33,412 nt of DNA from Selenomonas sp. (GCA_015265235.1 JABZYJ010000005.1:1-33412); one strand, 5' to 3'; counted from the first letter of the stretch, positions 25,603-33,156 are shown. Translations and numbers: made by a program. The notes: a model not told the origin generated them from the sequence alone.

Positions 25603-27249
25603 TTATGTCTTAATTCGCTTAACCGCTTCCGAGAGCGGCGGAATGATCTGCTTCTTGCGCGACATGACGCCCGGCAGATAGAGATGTGTTCCGCTCGTAT
25701 CCTTGCGGAACGCCTCCCCGATCAACGTGCGCGGCGAGCCCGTAAAGAGCAGATAGGTTGCCTCCTCGAGAATATCCGTAATCATAACGAGACTGAGATC
25801 AAAGCCCTCCGTGTCGCAGATGGACTTCATCGCTGCGAGGAGCTCATCCTCCTTCGCCATGATTTCCTTCGTGTCCATCACCGAGGTCTGACTGACGACC
25901 ACACGATAGGCACCGATGGTGAACTCCTTGAGGTCGTTGCGGACAATCTCCATCGGCGTCATATTGCCGACACTGGAGCCCGCCTTCAGCATATCGAGGC
26001 CGTACGCGTTCATATCCACGTCTGCGATTTCAGCGAGACGCTCTGCCGCCTGTTTATCCTTTGGCGTGCAGGTCGGAGACTTGAACAGCACCGTATCAGA
26101 GATGATGGCGGAGAGCAAGAGACCTGCAATCGACGGAGGAATGTCGATGTCGTTCTGCCAGTGCATATTAGAGACAATCGTTGCCGTGCACCCGACTGGC
26201 TCTGCGTGAGTGTAGATTGGTTCGCTCGTACTGATCCCACCGAAGCGATGATGATCGATGATCTCGATGATCTTCGCCTCCTCGATGCCCTCGACCGCCT
26301 GATTGCGCTCGTTGTGATCGACAAGAATCACCTGTGCCGGATCGGAGACCCCCAGACGGTCACGGCTCACGAGACCGACGATGCGCCCGTTCTCCAATAC
26401 GGGATAATTACGGTAGTTGGTCTCCTCCATGATTCCCTTGATATCAGACAGGAGATCGAGCGGCTTGAAGCAGACGGGATTATCGTGCATGATGCGCCGA
26501 ATGGGCACACACTGGTTGATGAGACGCGCTACGGTATAGGTATCATACGGCGTCGAGAGGACGAAGATACCACGCGTCTCTGCTTCCTCCAGAGCCTCCG
26601 CCGGAACGCGGCCGTCCCCGGTCACGACAAGGCAGGAAATCCCCTGGTTAATGCAGGTCAGAATCGTCTCGGGCTTTCGGTCGCCCACGAGCACGATGTC
26701 GTTCCCTTTGATGATCTTCTTAATCGTTGCGATACTTCCGGCAGCGATGCGAATCTGTCCCTTGATTGTCTCCGACTCATCACCGGAGACAAGCACCTGA
26801 CTGTCGGTGGCATGAATGATGTCGCGATAGCGTACGCGCATATCCGCGAGATTCGTCATGCCGAGCTCCTGAAAATACCGCTTCGCAAGATCACTGACCG
26901 AAACGATGCCGACGAGAAGTCCCTGGCTGTCCGTCACGGGAATTGACCGCAGATCATTCTCGCGCAGAACCTCCCCCAGATTTCGCAGGGTATCGTGCTG
27001 GCGCACAACGATCTTGCAGTCCATCGCAATGTCCTTGACACGCGGATAGAGATCGGGGATCAAGAGCGGCTTTTCGACATGGAAGTACTCCAGTGCAAAC
27101 CGCGTTTCCTTATTCACTTTGCCGGCGCGTGCGGCAATGGCATTGACGCCCATGGCCTGTTTCAGATGGGCATAGCCGATCGCGGAGCAGATCGAATCCG
27201 TGTCCGGATTACGATGCCCAATGACATAAATTGGCTTCGCAACGTTCAA
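25603..27249 (-). CDS. Manganese-dependent inorganic pyrophosphatase with CBS and DRTGG domains
   Basis: Family II pyrophosphatase (PPi to 2 Pi), cytoplasmic, 548 residues. The start is the TTG at 27249, eight bases after a perfect AGGAGG; upstream frame has no such site. Layout: DHH domain with YVIGHRNPDTDS (His12, Asp15, Asp17), CBS1 (about 65-130), DRTGG domain (about 140-245), CBS2 (about 245-305), the second half of the DHH domain with LVDHNE and IIDHHRFGG, and a C-terminal DHHA2 domain with SRKKQ. In characterised family members CBS domains bind AMP or ADP (inhibiting or activating) and DRTGG binds diadenosine polyphosphates, so activity likely follows energy state. It is monocistronic: its own promoter upstream and a terminator downstream. 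Confidence 0.95.
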   Translation of the reverse strand: MNVAKPIYVIGHRNPDTDSICSAIGYAHLKQAMGVNAIAARAGKVNKETRFALEYFHVEKPLLIPDLYPRVKDIAMDCKIVVRQHDTLRNLGEVLRENDLRSIPVTDSQGLLVGIVSVSDLAKRYFQELGMTNLADMRVRYRDIIHATDSQVLVSGDESETIKGQIRIAAGSIATIKKIIKGNDIVLVGDRKPETILTCINQGISCLVVTGDGRVPAEALEEAETRGIFVLSTPYDTYTVARLINQCVPIRRIMHDNPVCFKPLDLLSDIKGIMEETNYRNYPVLENGRIVGLVSRDRLGVSDPAQVILVDHNERNQAVEGIEEAKIIEIIDHHRFGGISTSEPIYTHAEPVGCTATIVSNMHWQNDIDIPPSIAGLLLSAIISDTVLFKSPTCTPKDKQAAERLAEIADVDMNAYGLDMLKAGSSVGNMTPMEIVRNDLKEFTIGAYRVVVSQTSVMDTKEIMAKEDELLAAMKSICDTEGFDLSLVMITDILEEATYLLFTGSPRTLIGEAFRKDTSGTHLYLPGVMSRKKQIIPPLSEAVKRIKT

Positions 27250-27295
27250 AATAGTACCTCCTATTACGGTTCTGTCCACCGCATACATCGTTGTT

Positions 27296-27324
27296 ATTAT
27301 AGCATATTCACTGATTCGATTCCA
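27296..27324 (-). promoter_or_regulatory. Predicted extended -10 promoter of the pyrophosphatase gene
   Basis: Minus strand TATAAT (27296-27301) with TG one base upstream. The -35 position (27319-27324) reads TGGAAT and is weak, so the extended -10 would carry recognition. The start point falls about 40 bases ahead of the TTG start. The -35 overlaps the 18-base tandem repeat. Confidence 0.7.
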
Positions 27325-27353
27325 TAAGCAAAAGAGATTCGATAAGCAAAAGA
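27318..27353. repeat. Tandem 18-base direct repeat at the pyrophosphatase promoter
   Basis: Two adjacent copies (27318-27335 and 27336-27353) differ at one position only (C at 27323, G at 27341). The unit contains ATAAGCAAAAGA on the plus strand. The copies cover the -35 position and the region just upstream, and touch the T tract of the yraN terminator on the other side. Position and near identity suggest an operator or an upstream activating element; a simple duplication is the alternative. Confidence 0.8.
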
Positions 27354-27384
27354 AAAGATGCAGGACATGAACCGCACCTGCATC
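27347..27384 (-). terminator. Rho-independent terminator after yraN
   Basis: Minus strand: GATGCAGG and CCTGCATC form a perfect 8-base-pair stem around a 12-base loop (27357-27384), followed by TTTTCTTTTG. It lies 14 bases downstream of the yraN stop and separates it from the pyrophosphatase gene. Confidence 0.85.
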
Positions 27385-27397
27385 CTTTGTATCCGCC

Positions 27398-27754
27398 TCA
27401 CACCTCAAAAGCACCCTTGAGGTGATGAATCCCCCACTCGCTTCCCACAGCATAGACCTCAACGATGTCAAAACGGCAAGGTGTTTGATCCATCCGTTTT
27501 TCGCGCAGATACCACATTGCCGTCTGTATAATCTTGCGCTGCTTTCGGTAGTTTACCGCTTCTGCAGGAAGTCCGCAACGAACGCTTCGTCGTGTCTTTA
27601 CCTCGACAAAGACCAAGGTATCACGATCCTTTGCGATCAGATCGATCTCCCCTATCTTTGTGCGATACTTCTGTGCCAGAATTCGATATCCCTGCGCACC
27701 GAGATAGCGAGCAGCACAGGACTCCCCGCGATCTCCCAGCACCTTATTGCTCAT
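27398..27754 (-). CDS. YraN family protein (UPF0102)
   Basis: Small protein of 118 residues with a restriction-endonuclease-like (Holliday-junction-resolvase-like) fold. The predicted active-site residues are present in order: the Glu of GESCAARYL (near residue 11), the Asp of IGEIDLIAKD (near 38) and FVEVKTRRS with Glu51 and Lys53. The family is nearly universal in bacteria but has no settled function; a nuclease role is inferred. Its ATG overlaps the stop of the FlhB-like gene by four bases, and a terminator follows. Confidence 0.94.
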   Translation of the reverse strand: MSNKVLGDRGESCAARYLGAQGYRILAQKYRTKIGEIDLIAKDRDTLVFVEVKTRRSVRCGLPAEAVNYRKQRKIIQTAMWYLREKRMDQTPCRFDIVEVYAVGSEWGIHHLKGAFEV

Positions 27755-28062
27755 GGCGATTTCCTGCTCCCCATGTGACGGTCGATCCGATAGACATGGG
27801 CGAGCACTTCAGCGATCGTACGATAGAGCTCGGGAGGAATCTCGCGGTCAATCTCAAGCGCCATCAACATATTGACGAGCGATTTATTCTGATAGACTGG
27901 TATGCCGTTTTTGCGTGCCTCCGCCAAAATGCGGTCAGCAACGAGGGAACGGCCTTTTGCCGTCACGCGCGGCGCACGATCCGACTTTGCATCATATTTG
28001 ATGGCAACAGCACGCGGTTCTTCTTCGCGCTGCTCCTCTTCCCTGTCCGCGTGATCCGGCAT
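27751..28062 (-). CDS. Stand-alone FlhB C-terminal-like protein (YlqH type)
   Basis: Protein of 103 residues that matches only the small cytoplasmic subunit of the flagellar export switch FlhB: RAVAIKYDAKSDRAPRVTAKG, ADRILAEARKNGIPVYQN and EIPPELYRTIAEVLAHVYRI. The autocleavage motif NPTH that would precede AVAIKYD is absent and there are no membrane segments, so it looks like the already cleaved fragment with a polar N-terminal tail of about 15 residues. Bacillus subtilis YlqH is a similar protein in the same rbgA-rnhB neighbourhood. Function is unknown; a role in protein export or in binding the FliK-like neighbour is inference. AAGGA lies nine bases upstream of the ATG. Confidence 0.9.
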   Translation of the reverse strand: MPDHADREEEQREEEPRAVAIKYDAKSDRAPRVTAKGRSLVADRILAEARKNGIPVYQNKSLVNMLMALEIDREIPPELYRTIAEVLAHVYRIDRHMGSRKSP

Positions 28063-28105
28063 ATCTCACCATCCTTGCCTTTTCGTCTCTCAATCCACCA
28101 AGAAT

Positions 28106-28134
28106 ATTATATGAAGCGATCTCGTTATCGTCAA
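28106..28134 (-). promoter_or_regulatory. Near-consensus promoter for the FlhB-like gene and yraN
   Basis: Minus strand TTGACG (28129-28134), exactly 17 bases, then TATAAT (28106-28111): eleven of twelve consensus bases. The start point would be about 35-40 bases upstream of ATG 28062. A short perfect inverted repeat, ATGAC and GTCAT around one base (28146-28156), lies just upstream of the -35, between it and the stop of the FliK-like gene. Confidence 0.85.
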
Positions 28135-28158
28135 TAGGCTATGCCATGACTGTCATCA

Positions 28159-30321
28159 TCAGTTGGTGAAGAAACGGCGCTCGCCTATCGCACCGATCTG
28201 TATGCCCTCGATCACCAAAGAGGTTCCGTCAGCGGACTCACGTATACTGTCGAGTTCGTTACGGAACTCCCATGCGGCATCTGCATCAGAAAAATAGAGA
28301 CGCATATCGACATGATTCTCTTCGTAGATGCGATTGATGAGTTCGACAGTGCCGATGTGATCCGTGAGAACACAGATTCTGAGCCACGTCTCTTTCTTGA
28401 CCTGATCCGTCGCCTCGTCCTTGTGGGACTCATCATAGACATGAATATAGGCGGGATACTCGGTCTCTCCCATGAAGAGCGGCATCACATAGCTCATGGA
28501 GCGCTGTCCCGGCTGCGGTGCCGCATTCTCCCCCTCCAGTGAGTGACGCATGGTCAGAGCCAATGCCGCGACATCCCGCCCCGCACGTCTGTATTGCTCC
28601 GCCGTCATCTTGCGCGCCTTGACTAGATCGGCCATCTGCATAAAAGCCCATAGGCGCGGAAGATCCGGCATCTGCTGTTCAAACGCCGCTTGGCGGACGG
28701 TTCCCGGGATGTTCTGCTGCGTCAGCTGGATGAGTTGCTGGAGCTGCTTCGCATCACCTTCACTCAGGGTCTGCGTGCGTCCGCTGACGAAGTTCTGGAG
28801 CAGAAGTGTTTCGCGCTGGCTGAGATTTTCATTTTGCAGGAGCACGCGTGCTAGGTCGCGAAGCGTGCTCATCATCTGCGGTACATTCTCCATGGGGCGT
28901 GTGATGAACTTCGGAATGAGCGTCGGCGTCTCGGCCGTCTTTGCAGCATCTGAGCCCTGCATCGTGGAAGCTGGCGGCTGTGTCGCCGCTGTCTCCGCCC
29001 GTCCCGCCTGTGAACGGGCGACCTGCTCCGTGCTCTGAGGCGTTTGCTTTGCGGCTTCTGCGGTTCCTGTCCGCGCCTCTTCGCCAACGGGCTGACGAGC
29101 AGGATTCAGTGTCCCGCCCGTGCCTTCCTGACGCACGGGTGCACTGCCCTGCGGGAGGGGAGGCTCCTGCTGCACGGTAGTCTTCCCCTGCTGCGCAGCG
29201 TTTTCCTGCACCATCTCCGTGCCCTGCCCGCGCTGTGCCTCTGCCGCAGATAGAGAGGACGCGGCATTGCCTTTCGTGCCGATACCGACTGCGGCAGTAT
29301 CTGCCTGACGAAGTGCAGGGGCTTCCGATCCCTTTGCCGATGGTTCAGAGGAGGCTTCCCCCTGTTTTGCCCCCCGTGCAATGTTGTCGGCGGGAAGGTC
29401 CTCTGTGGCAGCCGCAGTATCCGATGCAGCTGTGGCAGCAGGCGTAGAATTTTGCATAGCTCCCGCTGCGGGCGCCGCCATGCGTACGTTCTGTCCACTT
29501 GCCGGCATCTGCGCCGTGCCCTCTTCTGCGGAGAGTACGGCGCTTCCCTGCTGCGGTGTTGCCTGTGCCTCTCCTGTCTGCACCGATGACTTCGTCCCTC
29601 CCGGCTGCGGCATTGCCTGCTGCGTCGCCGCTTCCGCGTCACGCGGCATCAGCAGCTGAACCAGCTGATTTAGAAACGTCATGGAGGAGGTGCCGCCGCC
29701 GCTTGCCGCAGCAGGTGGAGCACCTGCACTCGCATTCAACTGAGAGAGGACGGTCTGCAAATCCTTCGGGAGGAGTTCGGCGTTTCCTGTATCAATCAGC
29801 TGAAACGCGGCTTTTGTCAGCATGATCGGTTCAAATGTTCCGCCCGCATCCTTGGCGATGGCACTTTTCAACGCCGCAAGCAGGGTCGCCACGTCGTCGC
29901 TGACACGGGGAACTTCGTTCGTCTCCGCCATCGTTCCCATCTGATTCAACATCCGCGCCAGCGTCGTCAGCTGATCCGTCGAAAAGCGCTGACTTGCCGC
30001 CGTACTGCCAAGCCCCTGTGCAAGTGTGGACTCAATCGAAAAAGACTGCCGAATGATATTCCGTATGACCTCTTTGAGCTCCTGCGGAATCTGCTCAACA
30101 TTCGTCTGCTGACGTCCGCTGATTTTGGACAGAACATCCGCCATACGGTCAATCGCAGTCTCAATGGACACGTTGGTACGCTGACTGAATGCCGCTGAGG
30201 CATTCTCCTGATCGCCGCGGCCTTGTACTCCTTCGGTCGGGCGTTCCGATGAAATCCGCTGCGGTGCGGAGACGGCAGCCGCTGCTGCAGTTGCATTTGC
30301 TTCAATCGGCACAGTATTCAC
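28159..30321 (-). CDS. Large low-complexity protein with FliK-like C-terminal domain (YlqG-like position)
   Basis: Protein of 720 residues. Residues 1-200 are mostly helical with conserved-looking patches (SIETAIDRMADVLSKI, VIRNIIRQSFSIEST). Residues about 200-480 are low complexity, dominated by Ala, Gln, Gly, Thr, Pro and Glu and almost free of aromatic residues, so likely disordered. Residues 480-720 are structured. The last 120 (WLRICVLTDHIGTVELINRIYEENHVDMRLYF and on) resemble the C-terminal globular domain of hook-length control protein FliK. The long disordered ruler-like middle followed by a globular export-switch domain is the FliK plan. The start is uncertain: GTG 30321 lies only two bases after AAGG, and GTG 30312 is an alternative. 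It overlaps the rnhB 3' end. No signal peptide. Confidence 0.85.
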   Translation of the reverse strand: MNTVPIEANATAAAAAVSAPQRISSERPTEGVQGRGDQENASAAFSQRTNVSIETAIDRMADVLSKISGRQQTNVEQIPQELKEVIRNIIRQSFSIESTLAQGLGSTAASQRFSTDQLTTLARMLNQMGTMAETNEVPRVSDDVATLLAALKSAIAKDAGGTFEPIMLTKAAFQLIDTGNAELLPKDLQTVLSQLNASAGAPPAAASGGGTSSMTFLNQLVQLLMPRDAEAATQQAMPQPGGTKSSVQTGEAQATPQQGSAVLSAEEGTAQMPASGQNVRMAAPAAGAMQNSTPAATAASDTAAATEDLPADNIARGAKQGEASSEPSAKGSEAPALRQADTAAVGIGTKGNAASSLSAAEAQRGQGTEMVQENAAQQGKTTVQQEPPLPQGSAPVRQEGTGGTLNPARQPVGEEARTGTAEAAKQTPQSTEQVARSQAGRAETAATQPPASTMQGSDAAKTAETPTLIPKFITRPMENVPQMMSTLRDLARVLLQNENLSQRETLLLQNFVSGRTQTLSEGDAKQLQQLIQLTQQNIPGTVRQAAFEQQMPDLPRLWAFMQMADLVKARKMTAEQYRRAGRDVAALALTMRHSLEGENAAPQPGQRSMSYVMPLFMGETEYPAYIHVYDESHKDEATDQVKKETWLRICVLTDHIGTVELINRIYEENHVDMRLYFSDADAAWEFRNELDSIRESADGTSLVIEGIQIGAIGERRFFTN

Positions 30322-31081
30322 AGCCTTTTCTGTTAGTTATCATCGAGCGAATGGGCTCGAACGTTTTACGATGCAGTGGGCAGATCCCATAGTTGCGGAT
30401 CGCGTCGATATGTTCCTGGGTTCCATAGCCCTTGTGCTTAGCAAAGCCGTACACCGGATACGCCTCGTCATACATCAGCATCAGGCGATCTCGCGTCACT
30501 TTTGCCAAGATCGACGCCGCCGCGATTGATGCGGATTTGGCATCCCCTTTGACAATCGACTGTGATGCCATTCTCAGATGCGGAAGCGCCACAGCGTCAA
30601 TCAGAACCTCCTGCGGTGTCGGCAGAAGCGCAGCGACAGCATCATACATCCCTTTACGTGTCGCCTCCAAGATGTTCATTCGGTCAATCGTCTCAGCGTC
30701 AATGAGCTCGACATGATAGGAAACAGCATCCGAAACGATTCTTTCGTAAAGCTCTTCCCGCACTTTTTCAGACAGCTTCTTTGAGTCGTTCAGGCGGGGA
30801 AGCAGGTACTCCTGCGGCAGAATCACCGCCGCTGCTGCGACGGGACCCGCCAGAGGGCCACGCCCTGCCTCATCCACACCGGCGACGATGCAGTGCCCGC
30901 GCTCGGCGGCACAACGCTCATACGCATACATTGCATAGAGACGCGCACGCTCCTGCTGTGCACGTTCATAACGGCGAAGAATCGCTTGGACGGTTTTTCG
31001 CGCGTCACATTTGCAGGTATTGAGAAAATCCTCCGTCACATCTCCGCGACGAAAAACCTCTTCTATCTCTTTTATCGTCAT
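30302..31081 (-). CDS. rnhB: Ribonuclease HII
   Basis: Cleaves RNA in RNA-DNA hybrids and starts removal of misincorporated ribonucleotides. With ATG 31081 it has 259 residues, close to B. subtilis RnhB; the longer frame to 31126 overlaps rbgA and lacks a binding site. The first 65 residues are the N-terminal extension of Bacillota RnhB. The catalytic domain shows GVDEAGRGPLAGPV (Asp70, Glu71), LNDSKKLSEK, the Asp of VLIDAVALP (third catalytic acid) and the SIAAASILAKVTRD segment with a further Asp. The end HRKTFEPIR is typical. It lies 26 bases after rbgA and overlaps the FliK-like gene. Confidence 0.96.
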   Translation of the reverse strand: MTIKEIEEVFRRGDVTEDFLNTCKCDARKTVQAILRRYERAQQERARLYAMYAYERCAAERGHCIVAGVDEAGRGPLAGPVAAAAVILPQEYLLPRLNDSKKLSEKVREELYERIVSDAVSYHVELIDAETIDRMNILEATRKGMYDAVAALLPTPQEVLIDAVALPHLRMASQSIVKGDAKSASIAAASILAKVTRDRLMLMYDEAYPVYGFAKHKGYGTQEHIDAIRNYGICPLHRKTFEPIRSMITNRKGCEYCAD

Positions 31082-31107
31082 TTTCTCTGATTCCTTCACC
31101 GCACTGC

Positions 31108-31998
31108 TTATGCAGATGGGATGCACGGCACTGCATCTAGAGAAATCCGCCCTAGTCTGCCACTCCGAAAATCCGTCAAAATTACCTGCTCTGCCTTTTC
31201 GTAATCAATTTTGCCGCCGGCACGGAGACATCCGCGCTTTCGTCCAATGGCATCAAGCAGCTCAACCCCCTCAGGCAGAGGTTCATCCAGCCGATAACGC
31301 GTACACAGCGACTGCGGACTGTCCTCTCTCAAACGATTCAGGAGAAGCAGCACTACACTTCCTACATCGTAAACATTGTCATTGATTGCCCCCGTAAATG
31401 CAAGATGAAGCGCCGCCTGCTGATCCTCAAATTTCGGCCAGAGGATGCCGGGCATATCCAGCAGCTCGAGCTGTGCACCAAGGCGAATCCACTGCTTTGC
31501 GCGGGTCACACCGGGACGGTTCTCTACCTTTGTCTTCGTGCCGCCCGACAGCCGATTGATCAGTGACGACTTGCCGACATTTGGAATGCCGAGAATCATA
31601 CAGCGTGCGGCACGTGGTTTCGCCCCATGCTGCACCAATTTATCCGTTTTCGGCTTTGCGCAGCGTGCAATCGCCTGTACGAGTTCCTTCGTTCCCTTCC
31701 CCTTCACGGCATCCACGGGAACCGCAGAAAGCCCTTCTGCGGCATAATACTTGACCCACGCACGTGTCACATATTCATCCGCAAGATCCGCCTTGTTCAG
31801 CACGATGAGCCGCGGCTTCCCGCCCACAATCTCTCGCAGAACAGGATTTGCAGAACTCATCGGGATGCGCGCATCGAGGAGCTCTACCACCACATCCACC
31901 GACTTTAGATTCTCCTGAACCAGACGCTCCGCCTTCCGCATGTGCCCCGGGTACCACTGGAGACTTGGAATGTCGATTACGTTGTCGTTATCCGTCAT
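31108..31998 (-). CDS. rbgA: Ribosome biogenesis GTPase RbgA (YlqF)
   Basis: GTPase of 296 residues needed for late assembly of the 50S subunit. It is a circularly permuted GTPase, so the motifs run G4-G5-G1-G2-G3: NKAD (about 68-71), a G5-like segment near VPVDAVKGKG, the P-loop GIPNVGKSS (about 137-145), the G2 Thr of RPGVTR and DMPG (about 180). The N-terminal IPSLQWYPGHMRKA is the family signature, and the C-terminal 80 residues form the helical RNA-binding domain. The ATG follows AGAGGAA. It is the first gene of the rbgA-rnhB unit, with AT-rich upstream DNA. Confidence 0.97.
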   Translation of the reverse strand: MTDNDNVIDIPSLQWYPGHMRKAERLVQENLKSVDVVVELLDARIPMSSANPVLREIVGGKPRLIVLNKADLADEYVTRAWVKYYAAEGLSAVPVDAVKGKGTKELVQAIARCAKPKTDKLVQHGAKPRAARCMILGIPNVGKSSLINRLSGGTKTKVENRPGVTRAKQWIRLGAQLELLDMPGILWPKFEDQQAALHLAFTGAINDNVYDVGSVVLLLLNRLREDSPQSLCTRYRLDEPLPEGVELLDAIGRKRGCLRAGGKIDYEKAEQVILTDFRSGRLGRISLDAVPCIPSA

Positions 31999-32032
31999 TA
32001 TATATATTCCTCTTAAGCCTTGATTTTACTGG

Positions 32033-32060
32033 ATTTTATCAGCATACGTAAATGTATAAA
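32033..32060 (-). promoter_or_regulatory. Tentative promoter of rbgA
   Basis: Minus strand TAAAAT (32033-32038) with TG one base upstream, and TTTATA (32055-32060) 16 bases away. The surrounding 32000-32120 stretch is very AT-rich, so other hexamers fit almost as well. The start point would lie about 27 bases ahead of the ATG. Confidence 0.35.
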
Positions 32061-32124
32061 GAGAGAAAATCATAATTCATCATTATCAATACTATATCAT
32101 ATTTTAAGAAAAAATCCCATAAAC

Positions 32125-32162
32125 GGGAGACAAATGGGAGACGAGGGCGCAATTTGGGAGAC
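32125..32162. repeat. Three GGGAGAC direct repeats beside the phage module
   Basis: Copies start at 32125, 32136 and 32156, so the steps are 11 and 20 bases, close to one and two turns of the helix. The context is ATGGGAGACRA-like in each copy. They lie between the phage terminator and the AT-rich rbgA leader. Short direct repeats on one face of the helix at a phage edge are typical of arm-type integrase sites, but no integrase or att core is visible here. Confidence 0.6.
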
Positions 32163-32164
32163 AA

Positions 32165-32197
32165 CAAAAATAAGCCCCAGAGCCGAAGCCCCGGGGC
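32165..32197 (-). terminator. Terminator of the phage lysis module
   Basis: Minus strand: GCCCC (32193-32197 side) pairs with GGGGC (32174-32178 side) and the inner bases pair partly, followed by TTATTTTTGT. A second, competing GCCCCGGGGC palindrome overlaps it. It is 19 bases after the stop of the last phage gene and marks the end of that transcript. Confidence 0.7.
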
Positions 32198-32215
32198 GTG
32201 AGTGCACCTATATCG

Positions 32216-32503
32216 TTATGCCTTGACCGTCGGTGTCAGCGACTTGTCGAGCACGAGGTGCACAAGCCACACTCCGCCCTGCATTACTGCAGGCAGGACG
32301 ACCGCATCGCGCCAGTAGCACCAGCCGTGCTCCTCTTTTGCCTGCTCCTTGATCTGCCCGACGAACTTATCGACCGCCTGCTCGATGGCGGGGATGCACT
32401 CAGCGAGGATCGTGCGCGTTACGCGCTGCTTGACCTCCTCGGTCACCTGATCGACGTTGATCTCCTTGACGATGGTGTCTCTGATGTCTGTCCACTTACT
32501 CAT
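32216..32503 (-). CDS. Small phage-module protein of unknown function
   Basis: Not recognised. It has 95 residues from ATG 32503, which follows AAAGGAG at eight-base spacing; the frame is open further upstream but only as a shadow of the amidase gene. Residues 1-60 look like an amphipathic, possibly coiled helix (WTDIRDTIVKEINVDQVTEEVKQRV...). Residues 60-95 contain HGWCYWRDAVVLP and a moderately hydrophobic VMQGGVWLVHLVL that might touch a membrane. It lies 14 bases after the amidase stop and before the terminator, so it is the last gene of the lysis module. It could be a holin or spanin-like accessory or an inhibitor, but nothing in the sequence decides this. Confidence 0.75.
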   Translation of the reverse strand: MSKWTDIRDTIVKEINVDQVTEEVKQRVTRTILAECIPAIEQAVDKFVGQIKEQAKEEHGWCYWRDAVVLPAVMQGGVWLVHLVLDKSLTPTVKA

Positions 32504-32517
32504 GATGTTTTCTCCTT

Positions 32518-33156
32518 TCACGGCGTTCCACCGTTGTCCTTCCAATACTGCCGATACCAGTTTGCCTTGCCGCGCAGCACGTCGCCGCCGCGGCCGCCAT
32601 CCGTCGACCACGGGTGGAACTTGGGGCTCTCCAACGTGCCAAGATACTCGAGATCCCAACGCTCGCAGGTCGTGCGCGGACCATACTCCTCATGCGGCTC
32701 GATGTCGTCCTCGTTGTCCGCTGCTTCGCCATGTGTGAGGACGCGCTGCTTATCGATGGTCAGCCAGAGGCCGTTACAGAGCGCGGCGATTGCCTGCGCC
32801 ATGCCGTCGATCTGGAGCGGTGTCGGCGATTCTTGCCCGAGGTTGTTAGTCGTTGCTCCGTAACATCCGAGCATGCAGATGCTGACGCTGCCCGTGTTGC
32901 GCCGCCACGTCGCGGCGAGTACATCATCCAGCTCCCCATCTGCAATCACGTAGATTTCGCCGTCCTTGTCGATCTGGACGTGATAGTCGCTCCAGAACTG
33001 CCCGTAGTGTCCCGCCGACCAATGCAGGTACACTTTCGTCTCACGGCCGTATTCTGCCGCCGCCTCTGCGAGTGCTGCGCGATACTCTCCCGCAAGCTCC
33101 TCAAGTTCTGCCGGCGTCACCCGCCGCATCGCGTTCCTGCTCAATACGTGGCTCAT
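32518..33156 (-). CDS. Phage endolysin, N-acetylmuramoyl-L-alanine amidase (Amidase_2/PGRP-like)
   Basis: Protein of 212 residues without a signal peptide. The core of a zinc amidase is visible: KVYLHWSAGHYGQ with the first His at residue 45, SDYHVQIDKDGEIYVI (His59), the SICMLGCYGA strand, PTPLQIDGMAQAIAALC, and VLTHGEAA (second metal His, near 142) followed by ERWDLEYLG, an Arg-Trp-Asp pattern common in this family. It cleaves the amide bond between muramic acid and the stem peptide at host lysis (family knowledge). The N-terminal 38 residues are a helical extension. ATG 33156 overlaps the stop of the holin-like gene; an ATG at 33129 is an alternative. The absence of a signal peptide fits holin-dependent release. 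Confidence 0.85.
   Translation of the reverse strand: MSHVLSRNAMRRVTPAELEELAGEYRAALAEAAAEYGRETKVYLHWSAGHYGQFWSDYHVQIDKDGEIYVIADGELDDVLAATWRRNTGSVSICMLGCYGATTNNLGQESPTPLQIDGMAQAIAALCNGLWLTIDKQRVLTHGEAADNEDDIEPHEEYGPRTTCERWDLEYLGTLESPKFHPWSTDGGRGGDVLRGKANWYRQYWKDNGGTP

Noticed and set aside
25399..26946. 515-codon plus-strand open frame
   Set aside because: Antisense to pcrA and the pyrophosphatase; its translation has no motif and is rich in Arg/His/Ile typical of a shadow in GC-rich DNA.
27318..27353. Possible CRISPR repeat or start of a repeat array
   Set aside because: Only two copies, directly abutting with no spacer, and no cas genes.
32216..32659. 147-residue form of the small phage protein
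   Set aside because: The first 52 codons overlap the amidase gene in another frame and look like a shadow; a strong ribosome-binding site supports ATG 32503.
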